The position numbers were made by a program, and so were the translations under genes. Shown in pieces: positions 8,812-16,734 of a stretch of DNA of 64,000 nucleotides. The notes beneath the pieces are model-generated. The model saw only the letters and a list, made by a program, of their open reading frames with translations. It ran no database searches and was not told where the DNA came from. The stretch is from Porphyromonas cangingivalis. GTDB taxonomy: Bacteria; Bacteroidota; Bacteroidia; Bacteroidales; Porphyromonadaceae. The stretch's first letter is position 1. Every line of letters starts with the position of its first letter. Location of the stretch: NCBI RefSeq assembly GCF_900638305.1, contig NZ_LR134506.1, positions 2,294,001-2,358,000 of the forward strand. Reading direction: 5' to 3'.

Positions 8812-11280
8812 ATGAGATTGTCAGAACTACATACGGGCGATAGAGCGATCATCGTCCGACACCATGCGCAGGGAGCGTTTCGGAAGCGTATCTTGGAGAT
8901 GGGCTTCCTCAGAGGGAAGGAGATCCTCGTCGTGAAGAGTGCTCCCATGCAAGATCCTGTGCAGTACCGGATCCTCAACTATGATGTCTCCCTGAGACGT
9001 CAGGAGGCAGAGACCATAGAGGTCGAGCTCATCTCACCCAACGAGGTGCGTGTCCCTGAGGCTGTGCCCTTCGAGGCATCGGAGGATAGAGTCCGCCTTG
9101 CCGTCGATAAGCCGGTGAAGGACCCCAAGCGTATCAAGGTGGCTTTCGTGGGGAACCCAAACTGTGGCAAGACCTCCCTCTTCAATGCCGCCAGTGGTGC
9201 CAACGAACATGTGGGAAATTACAGCGGCGTGACTGTCGAGGCAAAGACGGCTCAGTACCGACAGGGGGGCTATACCTTTGACCTGGTGGATCTACCCGGT
9301 ACTTATTCGTTGTCGTCTTACAGTCTCGAAGAGAGGTATATCTCTGACTTCATGTCTGGTGAGGAGCAGCCTGATGTCCTCATCAATGTGGTGGATACCT
9401 CCAACCTCGAGCGCAACCTATACATGACGACTCAGCTGATAGAGACGGGGTTGCCGATGGTGGTGGCGTTGAATATGTTTGATGAGTTTGAGAAGAGCAG
9501 TAGCGAGCTTGACTTGCCTAAGTTGACTCAACTTCTGGGTGTCCCTCTTTGTCCCACCGTCGGGCGTACAGGCCGTGGGCTGAAAGAACTCTTCACTCAG
9601 GTCATCGAGCTCCATGAGAAGAGATCGGAGACTCGTCGTATCGTCGACGTGAGATACAGAGAGGATGTGGAGGATGCGATCGTCCAACTCAAGGGCGAGA
9701 TCGATGCTTACTCGACGGATATGAGTGACTCGCTTCGTCGTATCCGTAGCCGTTATGTGGCCATCAAGCTCCTTGAAGATGATGAGGCCTTGTCTCATCA
9801 GGTGGAGAAGGAGATGAATAAAGGGGGCTACCTCTTGACGAGGGCTCGATACCTCCGTCAGGGGTATGAGGCGAAGTATGAGAAGGACATGCAGACGGTG
9901 ATCACCGACACTCGCTATGGCTTCGTCAGTGGTGCGCTCAATGAGACGCTCAAGGCGGACTTCTCCGACATCGTGGACAAAAACAGGAAGATAGACCACA
10001 TCCTGACACACAAGATATGGGGATTCCCGATCTTCATCGCGTTGATGTATATCATGTTCCAAGCGACCTTTACGCTCGGGCAGTATCCGATGGACTGGAT
10101 CGAGGCCGGTGTCGAGTGGCTCGGCAATCTCGTCGGTACCTGGATGCCCGATGGCATGCTCAAGGATCTGCTCATCGATGGGGTCATCGGAGGGGTCGGA
10201 GGGGTCATCGTCTTCTTGCCGAACATCGTCATCCTCTATCTCTTCATGTCGATCATGGAGGACACCGGATATATGGCTCGTGCGGCATTCATCATGGATA
10301 GGCTGATGCACTTGATAGGTTTGCACGGGAAGTCGTTCATCCCCCTTGTGATGGGCTTCGGGTGCAATGTCCCTGCGGTCATGGCGACTCGAACGATCGA
10401 AAGTCGTAATAACCGCATGGTGACGATGCTCATCCTGCCGTTCATGAGTTGTAGTGCTCGTCTGCCGGTGTACTTGCTCTTGGCAGGGGCGTTCTTCCCC
10501 CAATCGGCAGGGACGGTGCTCTTCGGGATGTACTTCCTCGGTATTATTGTGGCCGTGCTTAGCGCGTTGCTGCTCAAGAAGTTTTTCTTCACGCGAGAAG
10601 ATACTCCGTTCGTGATGGAGCTGCCCCCCTATCGTATCCCCACGACGATGAGTGTCTTGCTTCATATGTGGACACGTGCCAAGCAGTACCTCAACAAGAT
10701 GGGTACCGTGATCCTCGTGGCTTCGATAGCAGTGTGGGCACTGGGCTATTTCCCACGCTATGAGGGAGGCACCGAGACACAGGAGGTGGCGAACTTTGCA
10801 AAAGATCATGCCGTCTCTGAGGTCGAGTACTTCGAAGGTTTGAGTGAAGAGCAACGAGAGAGCATGCTTCAGCAGGAGCACTCTTATATCGGGAAGATCG
10901 GTCATGCGATAGAGCCTGTCTTTGAGCCGCTTGGCTTTGACTGGCGCATGAGTGTCGCTCTCCTTACGGGTGCGGCAGCCAAGGAAATCGTCGTGAGTAC
11001 GATGGGTGTGCTCTATGTGGGGGATGACAGCAACGAGGTCTTATTGACCGAGAAGCTCCAGACGGCAAAGAGACCTGATGGTTCGCCGGCTTACGATCCG
11101 ATCACGGCATTGGCGTTTATGATCTTTGTCCTGATCTACTTCCCTTGTATTGCGACGATCGTGGCCATCGGTAGGGAGTCCGGCTCTGCGAAGTGGGCAT
11201 TCTTCTCGGTGTTCTACTCTCTGGCCATCGGATGGTTGCTGTCGTACGGCTGTGTATTGTTGGGACGAATGTTCTTTTAA
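8812..11280 (+). CDS. feoB: Ferrous iron transporter, FeoA-FeoB fusion
   Basis: Imports Fe2+ across the inner membrane. The ATG at 8812 is preferred to an in-frame TTG at 8806, as it gives the normal FeoA start MRLSELHTGDRA. Layout (822 aa): FeoA SH3-like domain (about 1-75), linker, G-protein domain with G1 GNPNCGKTS near 114-122, G3 DLPGTYSL and G4 NMFD, then the membrane domain with its Gate regions (for example GFGCNVPAVMATRTI and the repeated AAKEIVVSTMGVLY) and a C-terminal helix. A FeoA-FeoB fusion is normal in Bacteroidales. The Cys-rich FeoB-associated protein follows after 4 bp. Confidence 0.97.
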   Translation: MRLSELHTGDRAIIVRHHAQGAFRKRILEMGFLRGKEILVVKSAPMQDPVQYRILNYDVSLRRQEAETIEVELISPNEVRVPEAVPFEASEDRVRLAVDKPVKDPKRIKVAFVGNPNCGKTSLFNAASGANEHVGNYSGVTVEAKTAQYRQGGYTFDLVDLPGTYSLSSYSLEERYISDFMSGEEQPDVLINVVDTSNLERNLYMTTQLIETGLPMVVALNMFDEFEKSSSELDLPKLTQLLGVPLCPTVGRTGRGLKELFTQVIELHEKRSETRRIVDVRYREDVEDAIVQLKGEIDAYSTDMSDSLRRIRSRYVAIKLLEDDEALSHQVEKEMNKGGYLLTRARYLRQGYEAKYEKDMQTVITDTRYGFVSGALNETLKADFSDIVDKNRKIDHILTHKIWGFPIFIALMYIMFQATFTLGQYPMDWIEAGVEWLGNLVGTWMPDGMLKDLLIDGVIGGVGGVIVFLPNIVILYLFMSIMEDTGYMARAAFIMDRLMHLIGLHGKSFIPLVMGFGCNVPAVMATRTIESRNNRMVTMLILPFMSCSARLPVYLLLAGAFFPQSAGTVLFGMYFLGIIVAVLSALLLKKFFFTREDTPFVMELPPYRIPTTMSVLLHMWTRAKQYLNKMGTVILVASIAVWALGYFPRYEGGTETQEVANFAKDHAVSEVEYFEGLSEEQRESMLQQEHSYIGKIGHAIEPVFEPLGFDWRMSVALLTGAAAKEIVVSTMGVLYVGDDSNEVLLTEKLQTAKRPDGSPAYDPITALAFMIFVLIYFPCIATIVAIGRESGSAKWAFFSVFYSLAIGWLLSYGCVLLGRMFF

Positions 11281-11284
11281 GACT

Positions 11285-11467
11285 ATGTTGCAAGAAATCA
11301 TTGTATATCTTATCATTGCTGTTGTCTTCGTCCTTCTCGTGCGAGGAGCCGTGCGGATGTTCAAAAAGAATGATGCCGGCAGCCCTTGTGCCGGCTGTTC
11401 GGGTTGTGACATCAAGCCGGGGAAGGGCGATGATAAAGGCAATCCTCCGACCTCGTGCGGAAGATAA
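11285..11467 (+). CDS. FeoB-associated Cys-rich membrane protein
   Basis: 60 aa, beginning 4 bp after the feoB stop. One N-terminal membrane helix (EIIVYLIIAVVFVLLV) is followed by a basic stretch (RMFKKND) and a Cys-rich tail with CAGCSGCD and a last Cys near the end. This is the usual form of the small FeoB-associated protein in Bacteroidetes and Firmicutes. The Cys cluster may bind iron or sense redox state, but its role is not established. It is translationally coupled to feoB. Confidence 0.85.
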   Translation: MLQEIIVYLIIAVVFVLLVRGAVRMFKKNDAGSPCAGCSGCDIKPGKGDDKGNPPTSCGR

Positions 11468-11537
11468 ATCGGAAGAAAAAACGCAGTTTCGATCGCAGTA
11501 TCGGGCATAACCTTAAAGAGGTTTGCCAAACTTTTTA

Positions 11538-11545
11538 TACTTTTG
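11538..11545 (+). promoter_or_regulatory. -7 box TAcTTTTG upstream of gtrA
   Basis: Exact TAnnTTTG match 52 bp before the chosen gtrA ATG at 11597. It argues against the longer reading frame from 11543, which would begin inside the promoter. Confidence 0.5.
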
Positions 11546-11596
11546 CGTAGTTGGGCGGAGCATTCAACAGACCTTCGCCTGAGCAGAGATATAAAG

Positions 11597-12016
11597 ATGG
11601 ATCGAACAAAGGGAAATACGCAGACTTCGGGATCGAAGTATGAACTCTTTCGACAGCTCGCCAGTTATGGCATAGTCGGGGTTTCGAATACTTTGATTAC
11701 CGCTGTGGTGATATGGGTATGCTTGAAGATGGCCGGGATGTCCCCCGAGCTATCCAACGTGCTTGGCTATGCTGCCGGAGTCGTCAACAGCTTCGTGTGG
11801 AATAGCAAGTACACTTTCAAGAGCGCGTACAATTGGCGAAAGTTTGCAACTTTTGTCGCCGTCTTCCTCTTCTGCTATGCCATACAGTTTGGCTTCCTGT
11901 TGTGGCTCAAAAACAACTCCGATATCGATGGTTATGCACAGCAGATCATAGCGATGGTCATCTTCAACATCGCCAACTTCGTGATGAACAAGTTTATCAC
12001 GTTCAAGCGTAAGTAA
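11597..12016 (+). CDS. GtrA-family membrane protein
   Basis: Small four-helix membrane protein (139 aa) of the GtrA/DPMS family, thought to flip or position polyprenyl-phosphate-linked sugars. Seen: a first helix ASYGIVGVSNTLITAVVIWVCL, the conserved GYAAGVVNSFVWNSKYTF segment, and the NFVMNKFITFK ending, all typical of the family. A DPM/GtrB-like glycosyltransferase follows 27 bp downstream, the standard partner. The start at 11597 follows a purine-rich stretch and the promoter at 11538. Confidence 0.9.
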   Translation: MDRTKGNTQTSGSKYELFRQLASYGIVGVSNTLITAVVIWVCLKMAGMSPELSNVLGYAAGVVNSFVWNSKYTFKSAYNWRKFATFVAVFLFCYAIQFGFLLWLKNNSDIDGYAQQIIAMVIFNIANFVMNKFITFKRK

Positions 12017-12043
12017 CTCTTCCCTCAGAACCGAAAAATAAAG

Positions 12044-13021
12044 ATGAAAGAGAGCCTCACCATCATAATCCCTTGCTACAACGAGGAAGATGTGTTGGAG
12101 ACCACTTTCCAACGTCTTTTGGGCATCTTACCGATGATCCCCGAGCTCGAAGTGTCATTTCTCTTTGTCAACGACGGTAGCAAGGACGGTACAGCTATGA
12201 TCCTCAATCGCTTTGCCCGAGAGCAGGAGCGTGTGCAGGTGATCCACTTCTCACGCAACTTCGGACATCAGTCCGCAGTGACAGCCGGGATCAATCATGC
12301 CGTCAGTGATTATGTCGTCGTCATCGATGCCGACCTTCAGGATCCTCCCGAAGCCATACCGGAGATGTGGCATTATCTCAAGGATCAGAATGCCAATGTC
12401 GTTTACGGTGTACGACAAGAGCGAAGGGACGAGACTTGGTTCAAGAAGTGTACCGCAAAGATATTTTACCGTCTGCTCAACTATCTCAGCGAAACACCTT
12501 TCCCGGTCGATACGGGAGACTTCAGGATCATGGATCGCAAGGTCATCGAGGAGTTCAATGCCCTGCCCGAACACAATAAGTACATCCGAGGGCTCATCAG
12601 TTGGATGGGATACAATCAGGTCCCATACTACTATCACAGGCATGAGAGAGCCGCAGGGAAGACCAAGTACGGCTTGCGCAAGATGCTCAAGCTCGCCTTC
12701 GATGCCATCCTTTACTTTTCATACAGGCCTCTCAAGGTCGCCAGCGGACTCGGTTTTGCTTCGGTCATCATCGGGCTTTTGTTGGGCTTGTGGATCGTGT
12801 TTGGGAAGTTTTTGGGCTTTACACATCCCGAGACCGGTTGGACATCGATAGTTACGATAGTTATATTCTTTGGAGGGGTTCAGCTGATCACGATCGGACT
12901 TGTCAGCAGATACATAGGTGTGATATTTGACGAAGTCAAGAGAAGACCTGAGTATATTGTGGCACAGAAAATCAACGTAAAAGCCCCTTCAGAGTCCAAG
13001 AAAAATAAAGATGATAAATAG
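12044..13021 (+). CDS. GtrB/DPM1-like family 2 glycosyltransferase
   Basis: Transfers a sugar from a nucleotide donor to undecaprenyl phosphate. 325 aa with an N-terminal GT-A fold: IIPCYNEED at 8-16, FVNDGSKDGT at 41-50, the metal-binding DADLQDPPE at 95-103, and the DPM-type acceptor segment around DTGDFRIMDRKV. Two C-terminal membrane helices (about 235-260 and 272-297) anchor it, as in GtrB and ArnC. With GtrA just upstream, the pair probably makes and flips a lipid-linked sugar used to decorate an envelope glycan. The sugar is unknown. Confidence 0.9.
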   Translation: MKESLTIIIPCYNEEDVLETTFQRLLGILPMIPELEVSFLFVNDGSKDGTAMILNRFAREQERVQVIHFSRNFGHQSAVTAGINHAVSDYVVVIDADLQDPPEAIPEMWHYLKDQNANVVYGVRQERRDETWFKKCTAKIFYRLLNYLSETPFPVDTGDFRIMDRKVIEEFNALPEHNKYIRGLISWMGYNQVPYYYHRHERAAGKTKYGLRKMLKLAFDAILYFSYRPLKVASGLGFASVIIGLLLGLWIVFGKFLGFTHPETGWTSIVTIVIFFGGVQLITIGLVSRYIGVIFDEVKRRPEYIVAQKINVKAPSESKKNKDDK

Positions 13022-14450
13022 TAAGGACGAAATACTCAAAGAACTTATCCACCGCCTGGGCAAAGAGCTGCTCGACCTGCTCGCTGAGAGTGCAGAGGCT
13101 CTCGGTCAAGAGGTGTATGTCATAGGGGGATTTGTGAGAGACATCATCATGCAACGCCCCTCTTGTGATCTGGATATAGTCACAGACAAGAGTGGCATAG
13201 CTCTTGCCACGGAGGTCGCCAACCGTCTCGGCAGGCGAGAGGCTCACCTCTCCGTGTTCAAGAGCTTTGGCACGGCACAAGTCAAGTTCAGAGACTTAGA
13301 GCTTGAGTTTGTCGGCGCACGCAAAGAAAGCTATCGAGCCGACAGTCGTAAGCCCATCGTCGAAGATGGGACATTCGAAGACGACCAGAGGCGCAGAGAC
13401 TTCACCATCAACGCACTCTCCATCTCCATCAATAAGAATGATCTCGGACGTGTCATAGACCCATTCGACGGCATCAGAGATATCGAGAACCGTGTGATCC
13501 AGACACCATTGGATCCCGATACGACCTTCTCGGATGACCCTTTGCGTATGATGAGAGCCGTAAGGTTCGCTTCTCAGCTCGACTTCACCATCCCTCAGTA
13601 TATCAAGGAATCCATCCGCCTCAACGCATCTCGCATCTCCATCGTCAGTCGCGAGAGGATCATGGTCGAGTTTGTCAAGATCATGGAGAGTCCCAGGCCA
13701 TCGATCGGTCTTCAGCTGATGGACGAATGCGGTCTCATGGAAGAGATATGTCCTGAGATCGTCGCCCTCAAAGGGGCAGAGACACGAGAAGGTATTGGCC
13801 ACAAAGACAACTTTCACCACACTCTCATCGTCGTCGACCAACTCTCCGAACGCTCTGACAATCTCTACCTCCGTCTCGCTGCACTCTTTCACGACATTGC
13901 CAAGCCCGTCACCAAGAGGTACGAAAAGGGTATAGGCTGGACATTCTACAATCATAACTATGTGGGTGGTAAGATGTTGCCGAAGATATTTAAGCGTCTC
14001 AAGTTGCCCCTTGACGATCGTCTCAAGTATGTCCAGAAGCTCGTCAATCTCCATATGCGCCCTGCACAACTCTCCGAGGAAGGGGTGACCGATTCTGCCG
14101 TGAGACGACTCCTCTTTGAGGCCGGGGAAGACATCGACGACCTCATGCTCCTCTGCGAGGCTGATATGACAAGCAAAAACCCTGTCAAGATCGCCAAGTG
14201 TATCGCCAACTTCAAGATCGTGCGTGAGAAGCTTGTGGAGATCGAAGAGAAGGACAGGATCCGCAACTTCCAGCCTCCCGTCTCCGGCGAAGAGATCATG
14301 GCGACCTACAACCTCCCCCCATCTCGTGTGGTGGGAGACATCAAAGAGGCGATCAAGAATGCCATCCTCGACGGTGTCATCCCCAATGAGCGCGAAGCAG
14401 CCCTCGACTTTATGCACCGATACGTCGAAGAGCATCGGATTTTGTCTTGA
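13011..14450 (+). CDS. CCA-adding-type tRNA nucleotidyltransferase with HD domain
   Basis: Class II nucleotidyltransferase (479 aa) that probably adds or repairs the tRNA 3' CCA end. N-terminal motifs: GGFVRD at 39-44, the catalytic DLD at 53-55, and RRRDFTINAL at 128-137, the basic motif that follows the active site in this family. A C-terminal HD domain is present (LAALFHDIAKPVTKR, HD at 294-295). A poly(A) polymerase is the main alternative, since the families share these motifs. It overlaps the end of the glycosyltransferase gene by 11 bp, and a tRNA gene follows just downstream. Confidence 0.88.
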   Translation: MINSKDEILKELIHRLGKELLDLLAESAEALGQEVYVIGGFVRDIIMQRPSCDLDIVTDKSGIALATEVANRLGRREAHLSVFKSFGTAQVKFRDLELEFVGARKESYRADSRKPIVEDGTFEDDQRRRDFTINALSISINKNDLGRVIDPFDGIRDIENRVIQTPLDPDTTFSDDPLRMMRAVRFASQLDFTIPQYIKESIRLNASRISIVSRERIMVEFVKIMESPRPSIGLQLMDECGLMEEICPEIVALKGAETREGIGHKDNFHHTLIVVDQLSERSDNLYLRLAALFHDIAKPVTKRYEKGIGWTFYNHNYVGGKMLPKIFKRLKLPLDDRLKYVQKLVNLHMRPAQLSEEGVTDSAVRRLLFEAGEDIDDLMLLCEADMTSKNPVKIAKCIANFKIVREKLVEIEEKDRIRNFQPPVSGEEIMATYNLPPSRVVGDIKEAIKNAILDGVIPNEREAALDFMHRYVEEHRILS

Positions 14451-14458
14451 AAAATTGT

Positions 14459-14466
14459 TATCTTTG
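14459..14466 (+). promoter_or_regulatory. -7 box TAtcTTTG of the tRNA-Arg gene
   Basis: Exact TAnnTTTG match ending 19 bp before the 5' end of the mature tRNA. The short distance suits a tRNA promoter. Confidence 0.6.
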
Positions 14467-14485
14467 CCCAGCCTGAGAGGTTTAC

Positions 14486-14559
14486 GGCTCGGTAGCTTAG
14501 TCGAATAGAGCATCGGATTCCGGTTCCGAAGGTCCTGGGTTTGAGTCCCAGCCGAGTCA
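14486..14559 (+). tRNA. tRNA-Arg (anticodon CCG)
   Basis: Full cloverleaf: acceptor GGCTCGG pairs with CCGAGTC (one G-T), D arm GCTTAGTCGAATAGAGC, anticodon stem TCGGA/TCCGA around loop TTCCGGT with anticodon CCG (reads CGG), T arm CTGGG-TTTGAGT-CCCAG, discriminator A. No CCA is encoded. The gene directly upstream is a CCA-adding-type enzyme. Confidence 0.95.
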
Positions 14560-14717
14560 CTGATGGATAAACTTTTATGACAGAAGAATGGTAAATCGAC
14601 ACGGATTCCCTTTTACTTCTCGATTATAATTAGTTTATTTGTATAATTGTTAAGGGATGTGATGATTCATTCCCTGTCAAGAGAAGGAATAACTAAACAA
14701 TACAATAAAGATATAGT

Positions 14718-14888
14718 ATGAAACACATCGGTATCATTACACTTTTGATCGGAGCAGCCATCTTGATATATAGAGGTATCATCGGTACTGCGCAGTCCAA
14801 CGTCATGGTGGGTGTCGGGCTACTCCTTGTCGTCCTTGGCTTTGTGGCACACATCCTCATCAACAAGCGTTCCAACAGAGACGCTTGA
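14718..14888 (+). CDS. Small two-helix membrane protein of unknown function
   Basis: 56 aa from the ATG at 14718: MKHIGIITLLIGAAILIY, a short polar turn (RGIIGTAQSN), a second helix (VMVGVGLLLVVLGFVAHILI) and a basic end NKRSNRDA. Two hydrophobic spans with a positive tail suggest an inner-membrane hairpin. The family is not recognised. It stands alone about 160 bp after tRNA-Arg, with a purine-rich ATAAAGATATAGT before the ATG. Its length and clean composition make it likely real, but it lacks an obvious promoter. Confidence 0.6.
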   Translation: MKHIGIITLLIGAAILIYRGIIGTAQSNVMVGVGLLLVVLGFVAHILINKRSNRDA

Positions 14889-15130
14889 TCTCTATCCGCC
14901 GTTATTGGGTACCCCGGTGCTCAAGATGATTGCGGATCTTCTCTTGTCAAGAGCTAAAAAGCCACGAAGGTTGCTCGGCCTTTGCCACAAGTCGCCATGG
15001 ATCATGTCGATGGGATTTTGGGTGACGTGCCGGTACTGATCCTGAGTGCCGTGACATCGTGCGTTGGTCGAGTGCCAATTTGTTGTCATAACCTCTACTT
15101 GTTCTCACAGGGAACAAGTAGAGGTTTTTT
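14889..15130 (+). ncRNA. Possible structured non-coding RNA ending in a terminator
   Basis: About 200 bp after the 56-aa gene hold no credible coding frame but can fold. A segment near 14918 (GGTGCTCAAGAT) pairs at 11 of 12 positions, wobbles included, with a segment near 15045 (ATCCTGAGTGCC). Local hairpins lie inside (CTCTTGTCAAGAG; GTCGCC with GGGTGAC). The unit ends in a strong terminator at 15090-15126. This could be a stand-alone RNA or just a long 3' UTR. It does not match the tmRNA, SRP or RNase P features I know, and I could not confirm 6S RNA. Confidence 0.3.
15090..15126 (+). terminator. Rho-independent terminator
   Basis: A perfect 15-bp stem (15090-15104 with 15112-15126) and a 7-nt loop, followed directly by TTTTATTTTG. 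It ends the transcript of the 56-aa protein and/or the putative RNA. Confidence 0.9.
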
Positions 15131-15368
15131 ATTTTGCATTTGGGTGAGAGTGTTATATGGTATGGTGTGATGTGTCGTGCCTTTCTGTCAGCTCTTCTTG
15201 CCGGTAGGTATGATGGTCGGTATTTGTGGGTGTTTTTATCAAGGGTAGCATGCTTTTTGCCTCGGGATATAAGATACTCAGTTGGCCGAAAGAGAGTGGT
15301 CGTCGGGCAATCGCAAGGCGAACTCTATACTTTGGTGTGCTTCGGGCTTTTGGGACTCATCGGGCAAA

Positions 15369-15456
15369 GACGTCCGAACCTTCAAATCAAGTTCTATGAC
15401 TTGATGAAAAAAGTCGTTTGACTTGTTGCATCGAATCGTACAACCTTTTTTCGTGC
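15369..15456 (+). repeat. Family B 22-bp tandem repeat, degenerate
   Basis: Units start at 15369, 15391, 15413 and 15435, always 22 bp apart. The clearest are GTTCTATGACTTGATGA and GTCGTTTGACTTGTTG. The rest of 15131-15490 shows no gene or RNA. Confidence 0.6.
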
Positions 15457-15490
15457 CATGGGGAGAAGAGGGACGAGAGATATTATTTTT

Positions 15491-15498
15491 TATCTTTG
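15491..15498 (+). promoter_or_regulatory. -7 box TAtcTTTG for the 15528 barrel gene
   Basis: Exact TAnnTTTG match, 30 bp before the ATG at 15528. It fixes the start of that gene, because the longer frame from 15423 would begin upstream of the promoter. Confidence 0.65.
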
Positions 15499-15527
15499 CG
15501 CTGAGCTTTGTTATACATTCTATAGTT

Positions 15528-16505
15528 ATGCAGATACTTTTGAGACTTTTTGTTGCTCTCCTCGTGTTGGTGACTTTTCCTTGGGGTGGAGGGGTCTTGG
15601 CGCAGGAGGTCTTGCCGGAGTTGAGGATCGACAGCCTTTCGAAGCATAGACCGGTGCTTGTGCCCGAGATGGCTCGCCCTTCATCTTTGGATCTTCCCAA
15701 GGGGATGTCTCTTCATAAGTTTGAGTTGTCTCGTAATGGCTTCGATTCAAACTCTCCCATGGGTGCAGATGCCATCGGGTTGTCCAAGGGCGCCATGAGG
15801 GTGGATGCCCCACGGCGACGACTCACCTTGTCCGGAAGTTCCTATGAGGGCATGAACAGTCAGTCTCAGTGGTACAATGGTATGTTGTATTCGATACAAC
15901 GAGGGCTTCAAGCAGATTACAAGTTGGATAAAAAGTTGTCGCTTGAGCTTTCCGGTATGATTGGTTATACAAGTCTTCCCTCTACATTTCATGCACACAA
16001 GCAATATGACCTTTATGGAGGCTTGAGGTACGATGCCAATAAGTCCTTGAGCCTCGGGGCTGGGGTCTCGGTGGGTGGATTTATGGGCACTCGCTACCTT
16101 AATCCCCGTGTCTATGCCGGCTACAATCCGAGCGACAATTGGGAGTTTGGGCTGTATGGGGGTGTCAATCTTATTCATTTGCCTCCCACACGTGGTTATG
16201 GTTATCAGTCGCTGTATAGCGGGATGACCTTCAAGTACACTGCCGATCAAGGTGTTTTTGTTTATGGCAAGGGATTTACAAGCCAATCCAATGCCCCTTA
16301 CTTCGGGTGGACTCCTCAGCCCGGCTTTTGGAGCATGGGTGTCGGTGGAGGGATCGGCTACAACATCCCCGGCTATGGCCCCGTCAGTGTCGGTGTCGAC
16401 TATGTCTACAACCCTCTCACCAAGCGTATGGAGCCTGTATATTCGCTCAACATTGTCAATGGGCTCATCTATTTGATCGAGCAGGTCATCCAAGGATTGC
16501 AGTAA
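15528..16505 (+). CDS. Predicted outer-membrane beta-barrel protein, unknown function
   Basis: 325 aa. Signal peptide MQILLRLFVALLVLVTF...GVLA followed by QEVLPEL, a Pro-rich linker (about 25-100), then repeated short amphipathic strands with Gly and Tyr (YDLYGGLRYD, LSLGAGVSVGGF, WEFGLYGGVNL, FWSMGVGGGIGYNI, GPVSVGVDYVY). This fits a barrel of about 10-12 strands. The last 20 residues (NIVNGLIYLIEQVIQGL) look helical, unusual for a barrel end. The family is not recognised. It has its own promoter and is followed by another envelope gene 230 bp later. Confidence 0.75.
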   Translation: MQILLRLFVALLVLVTFPWGGGVLAQEVLPELRIDSLSKHRPVLVPEMARPSSLDLPKGMSLHKFELSRNGFDSNSPMGADAIGLSKGAMRVDAPRRRLTLSGSSYEGMNSQSQWYNGMLYSIQRGLQADYKLDKKLSLELSGMIGYTSLPSTFHAHKQYDLYGGLRYDANKSLSLGAGVSVGGFMGTRYLNPRVYAGYNPSDNWEFGLYGGVNLIHLPPTRGYGYQSLYSGMTFKYTADQGVFVYGKGFTSQSNAPYFGWTPQPGFWSMGVGGGIGYNIPGYGPVSVGVDYVYNPLTKRMEPVYSLNIVNGLIYLIEQVIQGLQ

Positions 16506-16704
16506 CGCTCTTTTCGGATCTTGCTGTCCGGCTCTATGTCTCATGGATGGAGCGGGATCAGCGTGTTATGGCATGTGTGATGATTGCTTTTTGCTGTCCT
16601 TGAAGTTCCCCCGTGGCGGAGCATAGGGACTGTTTTTGCTCTGTTAAATCTCCTGTCCTTGGATATTGAAGTGTTAGAGATGTGTCTCTTTCGTAGATTA
16701 TCTG

Positions 16705-16712
16705 TATTTTTG
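16705..16712 (+). promoter_or_regulatory. -7 box TAttTTTG of the LysM gene
   Basis: Exact TAnnTTTG match 23 bp before the ATG at 16735. Confidence 0.6.
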
Positions 16713-16734
16713 CCAGATAGATTAGGATTTTGAT

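Noticed and set aside
9418-10905. A 495-codon minus-strand frame within feoB
   Set aside because: Antisense shadow of a strongly conserved gene; the His/Asp/Arg-rich composition is typical of such shadows.
13296-14513. A 405-codon minus-strand frame over the CCA-adding-type gene
   Set aside because: Antisense shadow that also runs into the tRNA-Arg gene; no recognisable domain.
14889-15130. Naming the putative RNA as 6S, SRP, tmRNA or RNase P
   Set aside because: None of the diagnostic sequences of tmRNA, SRP or RNase P were seen, and a 6S-type single rod with a central bubble could not be shown by hand.
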